DNA of 6,144 bases, taken from a bacterium (GTDB taxonomy: Bacteria; Planctomycetota; Planctomycetia; Pirellulales; Pirellulaceae). How positions within the stretch are numbered: the stretch's first letter is position 1; each line of letters starts with the position of its first letter. Shown here one piece after another: positions 1-5,739 of the stretch. The translations under genes were made by a program, and so were the position numbers. Below the pieces are notes generated by a model that searched no databases, had not been told where the DNA came from, and was given only the letters and a program-made list of their open reading frames with translations. The stretch is from contig JAUIHJ010000516.1 of the NCBI GenBank assembly GCA_030432015.1, positions 1 through 6,144 of the forward strand. The letters are read 5' to 3'.

Positions 1-807
1 CAACCATTCCTCGGGGACGTCTTTCACGTACGTCGCCTTGAAAACCGTCGCGACGCCCAGCGAGAGGATCTTTTTCTCATTGGCAGCCGTTACCAGCCGG
101 CTTTGTGCGACCCCAAACGCACCCGCGACTACGAGCGGAAACAGGATCGCCAATAACACAATCCCATTGTATTTGTAACGCAACATACGCTCGGTCTTGG
201 GAGTCCACATCAGCGCGACCAATACGCTAACGATAAACAAGGCCAGAATGAATGCGCTTACGGTCGAGTTGATAACGCTTCGTTCTTCGTCGTCCTTGTT
301 GGCTGCTCTGTCTTGCGAATCTGGTGCGATTCCGAGGAACGTTTTTGCCCACCTGGTTTTTGCCACCCACCTTTTCTGTTGCGCCCGCACTTTGACGACG
401 TCGATCGGCGGGTAGCCTTCAATCGCGCTGGGAATCTCGATGCCAAAATATCCCGTGCTCGCTGTGATTTCCGTGCCGACAAGGAGGGGCACGATCTGAT
501 CGGATTTGTCGAATGCCTCAACCCATACTTCGACGCCTTCGACCGGCACGCCATCGGCTTCCACGCTGCCCACGATCTTCCTTTTCGTGTCCTCATCGAT
601 CTTCAGCACGTTGGCCGTGATCTCGAGATCGGCCGATCCGACAAAGGCCCGAAAGGCCCAGACGAGCACGAAGGCGCCGAGTCCGACGGCAAGTACTGGG
701 AAGAATGTCGTGCGGGCCCATTTGAACCATCGCCAGTGTCGGCGTCTTCTTTCGCGCGCTTGACGCGCATGCGCCACTTGCTCGGCGGAACGTTGACCCT
801 CAGCCAT
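1..807 (-). CDS. Multi-pass membrane protein with transthyretin-like domain, 3' end cut by window
   Basis: An uninterrupted frame of 269 codons runs from ATG (807-805) to the left edge, so the C terminus is missing. A purine-rich Shine-Dalgarno GAGAGGG (814-820 on the minus strand) sits 6 bases before the ATG and supports this start. The N terminus is very basic (arginine-rich, residues 15-29), followed by a hydrophobic helix at about 33-54. Residues about 60-145 are soluble and beta-rich, with a 'VPVEGVEVWVEAF ... TGYFGIEIP' pattern like carboxypeptidase-regulatory or transthyretin-like beta-sandwich domains. A charged linker (about 162-177) leads to two more helices at about 183-201 and 214-234 with a short basic loop between them. 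The inferred topology is N-in with the beta domain outside the cytoplasmic membrane. I do not recognise a named family. The gene is divergent from the esterase gene across a 466-base spacer. The reading frame is certain from length and codon structure; the function is unknown. Confidence 0.85.
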   Translation of the reverse strand, partial: MAEGQRSAEQVAHARQARERRRRHWRWFKWARTTFFPVLAVGLGAFVLVWAFRAFVGSADLEITANVLKIDEDTKRKIVGSVEADGVPVEGVEVWVEAFDKSDQIVPLLVGTEITASTGYFGIEIPSAIEGYPPIDVVKVRAQQKRWVAKTRWAKTFLGIAPDSQDRAANKDDEERSVINSTVSAFILALFIVSVLVALMWTPKTERMLRYKYNGIVLLAILFPLVVAGAFGVAQSRLVTAANEKKILSLGVATVFKATYVKDVPEEWL

Positions 808-847
808 TGGTATCCCTCTCACTCGACTCTCGCTGTCGTTTCCCCTC

Positions 848-894
848 GGCCTAGGAGGCCAGACGTATTCTTCACCATAATTCGACCGAGGTCG
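848..894. promoter_or_regulatory. Two short dyads upstream of the membrane protein gene
   Basis: Two inverted repeats lie 40-90 bases upstream of the start at 807: GGCCT-AGG-AGGCC (848-860) and CGACC-GA-GGTCG (883-894). On the minus strand the second lies between a T-rich stretch (TTGTTT) and a TATGGT that could serve as weak -35 and -10 elements. The position fits operator sites, but five-base arms occur by chance, so this is only suggestive. Confidence 0.25.
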
Positions 895-1140
895 GAAAAA
901 CAACGTTTCTGTTGCGAAAACAACCCAAAGGAGGAGTTCGCAAGGAGTCTCGGGAGTTGATCGCAGCGATTATCAGCAGGACGCAGGACGCAGGCCGCGA
1001 CTCGGTGGCAGGAGAGGGCGATGTGAGTCCAGCGGATCCCACGTTTCGCAGGTTGCCTGGCCGATCCCGATTTCAGATCCTCATTTCCACGTTCGCAACC
1101 ACTGGGATCGCGGGCGTTGTCGCCTGAAACGGGGCGAGTG

Positions 1141-1157
1141 TCGACGTCGATCGTCGA
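1141..1157. promoter_or_regulatory. Inverted repeat TCGACG-N5-CGTCGA upstream of the esterase gene
   Basis: The arms TCGACG and CGTCGA are perfect reverse complements around a 5-base centre. The dyad lies about 120 bases before the esterase ATG and 28 bases before a second dyad, which suits a repressor or activator site. No regulator is identified. Confidence 0.3.
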
Positions 1158-1184
1158 GCTGATGGCCACGCCAAGAAAAAACAC

Positions 1185-1213
1185 TTGACCCGCGCGGTCA
1201 CTTGGCACATGTT
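1185..1213 (+). promoter_or_regulatory. Candidate promoter and dyad for the esterase gene
   Basis: TTGACC (1185-1190) is a five-of-six match to a sigma-70-type -35 box. A poor -10 candidate, CATGTT, starts 17 bases later at 1208. The inverted repeat TGACC-CGCGC-GGTCA (1186-1200) overlaps the -35 box, a common arrangement for repression. The -10 is weak, so the promoter call is tentative. Confidence 0.3.
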
Positions 1214-1273
1214 ACCGTGGTCGCCCCAATCGCGGCGGACCATGAACTCAGGAAAAACAAGGCGGACAGCACC

Positions 1274-2347
1274 ATGCCTGATAAGATTTACACCATCATT
1301 GCCGTGTCGGCGGTCTTTGTGATGTTGGTCGTCACGGCTCCATCGTTGGCTCAGTCCGATGCGGAAATGGAAGGCCGGCTCAAACGCCTGTTACAGCGTG
1401 CGCCCCAGGCCGACACCAATGCGGACGGGGTGCTGACGTTGGCGGAAGCCAAGACTTTTCTGGCAGCGCAGCGCGCGAGGCAGGCCAACGGCAGACCGAC
1501 GCGGGCGCAACCGACTCACGCGGATATCAAGTACGGACAACATGAACGTCACGTCATCGACCTTTATCTTGTCGCCGCGGACCAGCCCACGCCGCTGGTG
1601 ATCTACATCCACGGCGGCGGCTTTGTCGGTGGCGACAAGCGAGGCGTTTCCCCCAATCTTATCCGGGCGATGCACGACGCGGGGGTTTCCGTCGCTGCGA
1701 TTCACTACCGCTTCATCACCTCCCATCCTTTTCCAGCCCCCTTTGTCGACGCGGCGCGGGCCGTTCAGTTCCTCCGGCACAATGCCAGGAAATACAACCT
1801 GGATCCCGAGCGATTTGCGGCAACGGGCGGCTCGGCGGGGGCAGGCATCTCGTTGTGGCTGGCCACGCGTGACGACATGGCTGACGCCGATTCCGAAGAC
1901 CCGATCAGCCGGCAGTCGACTCGGATCCGCTGCGCGTCAGTCGGTGGTGCGCAGGTCTCATATGACCCCCGGTTTTGGAAATCGATCGGTCTCGGTAAAG
2001 GCCTCCAGCACCCCAGCTTTTCCCGTATGTATGGTGTTGCCGCCACCGATTCATTCGACGATCCCGAGAAGATCGCAATTGCGGAGGCGTGTGCACCGAT
2101 CGAGCATATCAGCAAAGACGATCCGCCGGTGTTCTTTCACTACGGTGTCCCGGACGAACTGACCGTAGAAACGAGCATCGGTTCGGTCGTTCACCATCCT
2201 CGGCACGGACAGCTCTTCAAGAAGAAGATGGACGACCTGGGGATCGCGTGTTATGTCGTGTATCCGGGCGGCCCCAAGGTATTGCTGTCGTCCGAGAAAT
2301 TCTTGATCAAACACCTGTCTGGGGCGACCGAGATTCAACCGGAATAG
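1274..2347 (+). CDS. Secreted esterase/lipase-like alpha/beta hydrolase with N-terminal EF-hand-like loop
   Basis: A 357-residue protein. The ATG at 1274 is preferred over an in-frame TTG at 1202 because it starts a clean signal peptide: hydrophobic residues about 5-22, with predicted cleavage SLA|Q after residue 26. A weak AAGGCGGA (1259-1266) precedes it. Residues 47-58 form a canonical calcium-binding loop (D47, N49, D51-G52, T55, E58). The alpha/beta-hydrolase part follows from about residue 85. The oxyanion-hole motif HGGGF is at 113-117, as in the hormone-sensitive-lipase type (family IV), and the nucleophile elbow GGSAG has Ser187. An acid residue is plausible at D294 in 'GVPDEL', after the usual 'DPPVFFHYG' strand. 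The last strand 'YPGGPKV' (330-336) has no histidine where family IV enzymes carry the catalytic HGF. A carboxylester substrate is inferred from the family; the true substrate is unknown. It stands alone and converges on the sigma operon, 27 bases away. Confidence 0.88.
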   Translation: MPDKIYTIIAVSAVFVMLVVTAPSLAQSDAEMEGRLKRLLQRAPQADTNADGVLTLAEAKTFLAAQRARQANGRPTRAQPTHADIKYGQHERHVIDLYLVAADQPTPLVIYIHGGGFVGGDKRGVSPNLIRAMHDAGVSVAAIHYRFITSHPFPAPFVDAARAVQFLRHNARKYNLDPERFAATGGSAGAGISLWLATRDDMADADSEDPISRQSTRIRCASVGGAQVSYDPRFWKSIGLGKGLQHPSFSRMYGVAATDSFDDPEKIAIAEACAPIEHISKDDPPVFFHYGVPDELTVETSIGSVVHHPRHGQLFKKKMDDLGIACYVVYPGGPKVLLSSEKFLIKHLSGATEIQPE

Positions 2348-2374
2348 CTCTCCCAGCGTCATTCGCACGAGCTG

Positions 2375-2965
2375 TCATTCGCCGTTGTCGAGCCGTGCTC
2401 GCAAGCTCTCCAGGCGTTCCTTGGCTGGCCGCAGCTTAAGGCGGATCTCGCGCCGGATCTGCCAATAGGTAAGTCCAATGCAGATGAGAAAAGCGGGGAC
2501 AAAGACCGTGTAGAGAAGGTACCGTTTGGATTCGTCCACGATGACTAACGCGATGCCTAATCCGAACGCGTGCGGGCAGGCGAACCACCACAGAAAGTTC
2601 CGCATCTGGGTAATTCGGTCATCGAGCCCGTCAATCGACTTGTCGATCCACCCGATCAACGAGTCGTCAAAACCGATCTGGCGACGCTGGCGATCGATAC
2701 GCCATTTCCAAATGAACCCGGCGGCGCAAAGGCAGGTGAGTCCCGGAAGTATCAGCACCCGATCGTGCCCTTGGATCAGCGGATCGCGCAGGAACATCGC
2801 CGCGACGAACAGCAACGTCCCAGTCATGAGCATGTCGGTGATTGTCGAGATGCGACTGAATGCACGATCTCTATCGACCACGGTTTGCAACAAACCGTCT
2901 TTGTCGATCGGGCCTTCCGGCAGTGGCTGGGAGTCCCAGATCGATTGTATATCGTCAAAGCTCAT
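2375..2965 (-). CDS. Four-helix membrane protein, candidate anti-sigma factor
   Basis: A 196-residue protein that starts inside the end of the ECF sigma gene: the two frames share 11 bases (2955-2965), a classic sign of translational coupling. A GAGGG lies just before the ATG within the sigma coding sequence. The N-terminal cytoplasmic segment (about 1-40) begins 'MSFDDIQSIWDSQ', a pattern I associate with small proteins encoded after ECF sigma genes. Hydrophobic helices lie at about 42-60, 69-88, 124-143 and 149-168. A charged amphipathic loop (about 90-120) separates the two pairs, and a basic, possibly coiled-coil tail ends the protein (169-196). There is no zinc-binding H-x3-C-x2-C motif, so it is not a classical ZAS-type anti-sigma factor. 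The role of holding the sigma at the membrane is inferred only from operon position and topology. Confidence 0.85.
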   Translation of the reverse strand: MSFDDIQSIWDSQPLPEGPIDKDGLLQTVVDRDRAFSRISTITDMLMTGTLLFVAAMFLRDPLIQGHDRVLILPGLTCLCAAGFIWKWRIDRQRRQIGFDDSLIGWIDKSIDGLDDRITQMRNFLWWFACPHAFGLGIALVIVDESKRYLLYTVFVPAFLICIGLTYWQIRREIRLKLRPAKERLESLRARLDNGE

Positions 2966-3458
2966 CGTGACCCTCGCGTTGCAGCTTGGCTGATAGCAGT
3001 TTCTTGATGCGATGGAGGCGTACGCCGACGTTGCTTTCCGACAGTCCCAGCGTCTCTGAGATTTCTCGATAGCTGAATCCGTCCAGCATTAACAATGCCA
3101 GGGATCGGTCAATCGGGTCGAGTTCGGCGATCTTCTCGTAAAGCCAGTCGACGCGCGGGTCGGTCTTGGTGGGGGCGGCAATCGGCTCGCGTGTGACTTC
3201 GTTCTGCGTTTGGCCGTGCCTTGACTCTTTGCGCGTCCAACTGACCGCTGTGTACAATGCAACTCGGTAAATCCAGGTCGACTCGGCGACTTTGGCGGTG
3301 TATCGGGGAATAGATCTCCATACCTGCAGCACGACTTCCTGCAGCAGATCATCCTGGTCGTGGCTGGTTGCCGCGAATGACCTTGTCACCTTGAGTAACA
3401 AACCCTTGTGGCGTTCCAGCCATTGGTCGAGTTTCTCGTCCTGTTGGTGTCGGTTCAT
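2955..3458 (-). CDS. ECF-type RNA polymerase sigma factor
   Basis: A 167-residue protein with the two-domain layout of group 4 (ECF) sigma factors. Region 2 (about 8-80) carries the acidic 'DQDDLLQEVVLQVWRSI' core-binding helix and the 'TWIYRVALYTAVSWTRK' segment that corresponds to the promoter -10 recognition helix. A short linker (about 81-104) leads to region 4 (about 105-160), with 'LDPIDRSLALLMLDGFSYREI' and the helix-turn-helix 'ISETLGLSESNVGVRLHRIKK' (about 133-153) that reads the -35 element. Length and motif order are normal for the family, so the protein looks intact. The ATG at 3458 has no strong Shine-Dalgarno, as is common in planctomycetes. It overlaps the downstream membrane protein gene by 11 bases, which suggests a sigma/anti-sigma pair. 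The target promoter motif and inducing signal are unknown. The leader upstream contains a palindrome and tandem repeats. Confidence 0.95.
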   Translation of the reverse strand: MNRHQQDEKLDQWLERHKGLLLKVTRSFAATSHDQDDLLQEVVLQVWRSIPRYTAKVAESTWIYRVALYTAVSWTRKESRHGQTQNEVTREPIAAPTKTDPRVDWLYEKIAELDPIDRSLALLMLDGFSYREISETLGLSESNVGVRLHRIKKLLSAKLQREGHDEL

Positions 3459-3497
3459 GGCGGCGGTCGGCGGACGAGGTTGATCAGCGCTGGTTCG

Positions 3498-3516
3498 TTG
3501 GCTTCACTGAGGCCAA
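3498..3516. promoter_or_regulatory. 19-bp near-palindrome in the sigma factor leader
   Basis: TTGGCTTCA-C-TGAGGCCAA matches its own reverse complement at eight of nine base pairs around a single central base. It lies 40-58 bases upstream of the sigma start codon. The odd-centre symmetry and position suit a dimeric regulator's operator, or an mRNA hairpin in the sigma leader. No cognate regulator is in the window. Confidence 0.4.
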
Positions 3517-3544
3517 TTCTGAGCGGAGCCGGGGGGACGCAAGC

Positions 3545-3592
3545 CAGGTGATCGCAACAACAGGTGATCGCAACAACAGGTGATCGCAACAA
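3545..3592. repeat. Three perfect 16-bp tandem repeats, unit CAGGTGATCGCAACAA
   Basis: The unit is repeated exactly at 3545-3560, 3561-3576 and 3577-3592. The sequence then diverges at CGGTTATC. The array lies about 90-135 bases upstream of the sigma factor start. It is either a simple slippage expansion or a set of iterated protein-binding sites. Sixteen bases is about one and a half helical turns, so adjacent copies would face opposite sides of the DNA. Confidence 0.95.
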
Positions 3593-3669
3593 CGGTTATC
3601 CAGGCACTTGCATCGCCGATTCGCGGGCCAAGCAACACCAGCAAACTAACCGCACATCGACTCCCAATC

Positions 3670-3713
3670 CTTACAAGAAAGCGGCAAGAAAGTTTTCTTG
3701 CCTGATGTGTAAG
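3670..3713. promoter_or_regulatory. Nested inverted repeat with phased CAAGAAAG boxes
   Basis: An inner perfect palindrome has 9-bp arms GGCAAGAAA and TTTCTTGCC (3683-3691 and 3694-3702) around GT. It is flanked by outer arms CTTACA (3670-3675) and TGTAAG (3708-3713). CAAGAAAG also occurs as a direct repeat at 3674 and 3685, 11 bases apart, which is one helical turn. The site lies about 200 bases upstream of the serine hydrolase start. It could be an operator or, if transcribed, a hairpin; no T-run follows on either strand, so an intrinsic terminator is unlikely. Confidence 0.5.
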
Positions 3714-3913
3714 AAATCGTGGTTGGAACGCGAATAGTCGAGTGATTGTGGGTGCCCGTGTGCTGGCTCACGATGTATTCTGGCAGGGCCACATTGTACC
3801 GTGACCGTTTATTTTCGATGGCCGTCGGCCGGAAGCGGCTTTCGGACAGCACAATGCACCATCACGTGGCACCGTCCAATGATCGAATTACGGTCCTGAT
3901 TACCGAGAAATCC

Positions 3914-5416
3914 ATGCTGCAGTATTTTCAACCCTTTTTGTTTTCCTGTCTGCGCCGTTGGGCTGTGGCCATCGCCGTTGCACTGGTGTCCGCCCAGGGA
4001 AGTTTTGCCCAAGAAGCGAGTTCGCCGATCGCTGGCGAGTCGCTGCAACAGCTCGATCTACGGGTTGCCAGTTACGTGCAGGAGGACCGAGCGGTCGGTG
4101 CAGAGTTGCTTGTGCTGGAGAATCGCAAGGTCTTACTTCATGTTGCTCATGGTTTTTCTGATCGGGAGCAGAAGCAGCCTTGGCAGAAAAATACGTTATG
4201 TAACATTCGTTCGATGACCAAGTCGATCACTTCCGCCGCCGCGCAGCTGCTCATTGATCGCGGCCTGCTGAAGTTGAATGAACCGGTCGCGACGTATCTG
4301 GACAGCTTTGACAACGAGCGTTGCCGAGAGATCACGGTGCGGCACGTGCTGACTCATCGGTCAGGTTTCCCGCTGACCCTGCTCCTCGCACCCAGGCAGT
4401 ACAAGAGCCTGGCCGAGCAAGTCGATGCGTATGCCGTTCCGGGGCCGGCCTCCGCGCCCGGCGAAACGTTTACTTACAGCGATGCGGGGGCAGACGTTGT
4501 TGGCCGACTGGTTGCCAAGGTGGCTGGCGAATCGCTGGACGCATTCGTTCAAAGGGAGATCCTGACGCCGTTGGGAATGAAGAACTCGTTCTACGGCATC
4601 GACGGATATGAACAGCGCTTGCAGCATGCCGCCAACCTCTACCTGGGAAAAACGAAAGGGTGGCATCGGTTTTGGAAGCCCGAAAACGGTGCACTCTATC
4701 CATTTGCCTGGGGATCGCAAACGCTCTATTCCACGACGACCGACTACGCCAAGTTCCTCGCCATGGTCTCCGATGGAGGACGAGTCGGCGATCGGCAGAT
4801 TCTTTCTCAAGCGGCTATTGAACGGATGTTAGAGCCGGTTTCCCCCGTGACGATCCCGGGTACGGACGTGGCGGCACCTACGGGATTTCGCGGCGTGAAA
4901 CAGCATTACGGTCAGATGATGGTGACGTACCGATCGTCCGAATTGACAGGCAAGCAGGCGGGCAAAGAACTCGAATTACTTGGGCACAGCGGGTCGGATG
5001 GAACCTGTGGCTGGGCGTGGCCGGATCGCAACCTGATCGTCATCTATTTTACGCAGTCACGTGGCGGTCGCACGCCGTTACGCATGGAAGAAGCGCTTGA
5101 TCAGTGGCTGATTCACCCCGGCACCGGGGATCGCGCGATCCCCGAACATCTGCGGCCGTACCTCGGAAGCTACATCGCCAACTTCAAGCAGTTCAAGGAC
5201 GAGGAATTCGTCGTGCGAGCACGGGACGGGAAGTTGATTCTGGACGTACCCAGTCAAATGGCATTCGAGTTGCTTGCGCCCGATGAGAATCGACGTTGGG
5301 CATTCGCGCTTGCCCCCGAGAAGATCCAGGTGACGTTCAGCCGTGACGACAAGAATCGCGTGGTGGCCCTGCGACTTCATCAGGGAGGGGACGAGTATCT
5401 CGTTCCCAGAAAATGA
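3914..5416 (+). CDS. Secreted serine hydrolase, beta-lactamase/class C (peptidase S12-like) family
   Basis: A 500-residue protein. The ATG at 3914 is chosen because it begins a typical signal peptide (hydrophobic about 17-27, cleavage SFA|Q after residue 32). Frames starting further upstream would bury it, although the Shine-Dalgarno (GAGA, 3905-3908) is weak. The active-site motifs of penicillin-binding-protein-like enzymes are in order: S100-x-x-K103 in 'RSMTKS' (nucleophile and base), Y188-S-D190 (the YxN/YSD triad), and H358-S-G360 in 'GHSGSDG' (the KTG-box equivalent). The HSG variant is typical of S12 peptidases and family VIII esterases rather than true beta-lactamases. Residues about 405-498 form a separate beta-rich tail ('YLGSY ... 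LVP') like the C-terminal domain often fused to S12 enzymes. No lipobox is present, so it is probably periplasmic or exported. The substrate (D-amino-acid peptide, ester or lactam) cannot be told from sequence. It is divergent from the sigma operon. Confidence 0.92.
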   Translation: MLQYFQPFLFSCLRRWAVAIAVALVSAQGSFAQEASSPIAGESLQQLDLRVASYVQEDRAVGAELLVLENRKVLLHVAHGFSDREQKQPWQKNTLCNIRSMTKSITSAAAQLLIDRGLLKLNEPVATYLDSFDNERCREITVRHVLTHRSGFPLTLLLAPRQYKSLAEQVDAYAVPGPASAPGETFTYSDAGADVVGRLVAKVAGESLDAFVQREILTPLGMKNSFYGIDGYEQRLQHAANLYLGKTKGWHRFWKPENGALYPFAWGSQTLYSTTTDYAKFLAMVSDGGRVGDRQILSQAAIERMLEPVSPVTIPGTDVAAPTGFRGVKQHYGQMMVTYRSSELTGKQAGKELELLGHSGSDGTCGWAWPDRNLIVIYFTQSRGGRTPLRMEEALDQWLIHPGTGDRAIPEHLRPYLGSYIANFKQFKDEEFVVRARDGKLILDVPSQMAFELLAPDENRRWAFALAPEKIQVTFSRDDKNRVVALRLHQGGDEYLVPRK

Positions 5417-5460
5417 GCGTCGTGATCGAATGCCTGCGAAGCGTCCGAAAGGCATGACGC
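5417..5460 (+). terminator. Possible transcription terminator after the serine hydrolase
   Basis: GCGTC (5417-5421) plus ATGCCT (5430-5435) together complement the continuous arm AGGCATGACGC (5450-5460), giving an 11-bp stem with an 8-base bulge and a 14-base loop. It starts directly after the stop codon, as a terminator would. The lack of a following T-run argues against a standard intrinsic terminator. Confidence 0.3.
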
Positions 5461-5623
5461 CGGCGAGTCAACTCAGCGGTTTTGATGAGGTCGGCACATC
5501 ACCTTGCCTCGGCGCACTTTCAGCTTTGGATCGCCCCCCGTGGATGCCCGGCGTGCGCGTTTTGAAGGGGTGTAACCCGCGCTCCGCAGTCCTTTCGGCG
5601 TGAGATCTTGGCCGGCTTGTTCA

Positions 5624-5683
5624 GGAACGCCCAAGCTAGCACCAAATAGGTGATAGCTTGTCAAGAATGGCCTCACGTGTTCC
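5624..5683 (+). repeat. Strong hairpin upstream of the transposase
   Basis: CAAGCTAGCACC (5632-5643), loop AAATA, GGTGATAGCTTG (5649-5660): 12-base arms with one mismatch (G5639/A5653). Outer arms GGAAC (5624-5628) and GTTCC (5679-5683) could close a larger structure. It lies 80 bases before the transposase ATG. It may be part of the element's end, a structured leader that limits read-through expression of the transposase, or a transcript-ending stem. Confidence 0.6.
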
Positions 5684-5739
5684 AACAGGATTGTCGTCAA
5701 ACTTTCCTCAGCAGAACTCAGAACACGGAGGCCAGGATC

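Larger units (their letters stand above)
808..1273. other. Divergent intergenic spacer, 466 bases
   Basis: This stretch lies between the divergent starts of the membrane protein gene and the esterase gene, so it should hold both promoters. Several short dyads are visible (848-860, 883-894, 1141-1157, 1186-1200), plus a minor 7-bp tandem repeat (CAGGACG twice, plus CAGG, at 977-994). Open frames on both strands cross it, but their translations are low-complexity, arginine-rich or unlike any family I know. None has a well-placed start signal, so I call no gene here. Confidence 0.6.
3459..3913. other. Divergent spacer between the sigma operon and the serine hydrolase gene, 455 bases
   Basis: This noncoding stretch must carry the sigma-operon promoter (minus strand) and the serine hydrolase promoter (plus strand). 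It is unusually rich in repeats: a 19-bp near-palindrome (3498-3516), three 16-bp tandem repeats (3545-3592) and a nested inverted repeat (3670-3713). The serine hydrolase frame stays open upstream to 3746, but that extension lacks a good start and would bury the signal peptide. I found no convincing -35/-10 pair. Confidence 0.65.
5417..5739. other. Spacer between the serine hydrolase and the transposase, holding the unseen IS left end
   Basis: The left terminus of the insertion element should fall in these 323 bases, but it cannot be placed without the right end. A GC-rich patch (about 5530-5600) contains a small hairpin GGGT-GTA-ACCC (5568-5578), and a stronger hairpin lies at 5632-5660. 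Open frames on both strands give translations without recognisable domains, so I call no gene. Confidence 0.5.

Noticed and set aside
313..960. 215-codon plus-strand open frame
   Set aside because: It is antisense to the minus-strand membrane protein, which has a Shine-Dalgarno, clear hydrophobic helices and a frame open to the window edge. The plus-strand translation shows no family features.
912..1127. Short plus-strand frame near AAAGGAGG (about 926-933)
   Set aside because: The purine-rich site has no start codon at a proper distance, and the peptide resembles nothing known. A TTG at 958 after AAGGAG is possible but unsupported.
819..1208. 129-codon minus-strand open frame in the divergent spacer
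   Set aside because: The translation has no recognisable domain, is arginine- and serine-rich, and would end almost on top of the membrane protein's start region without any start signal of its own.
3683..3717. Hammerhead-like CTGATG ... GAAA
   Set aside because: The base after CTGATG is not A and the intervening bases do not form the required stem II, so the core is not satisfied.
3782..3799. Sigma-54-like TGGCA ... TTG
   Set aside because: The spacing between the GG and GC elements is wrong and the GC is absent.
3746..3913. In-frame upstream extension of the serine hydrolase
   Set aside because: It would place 56 residues before an intact signal peptide and has no good ribosome binding site.
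5473..5700. 75-codon minus-strand open frame upstream of the transposase
   Set aside because: It spans the hairpin and the presumed IS end, is rich in arginine and lysine, and has no recognisable domain or start signal.
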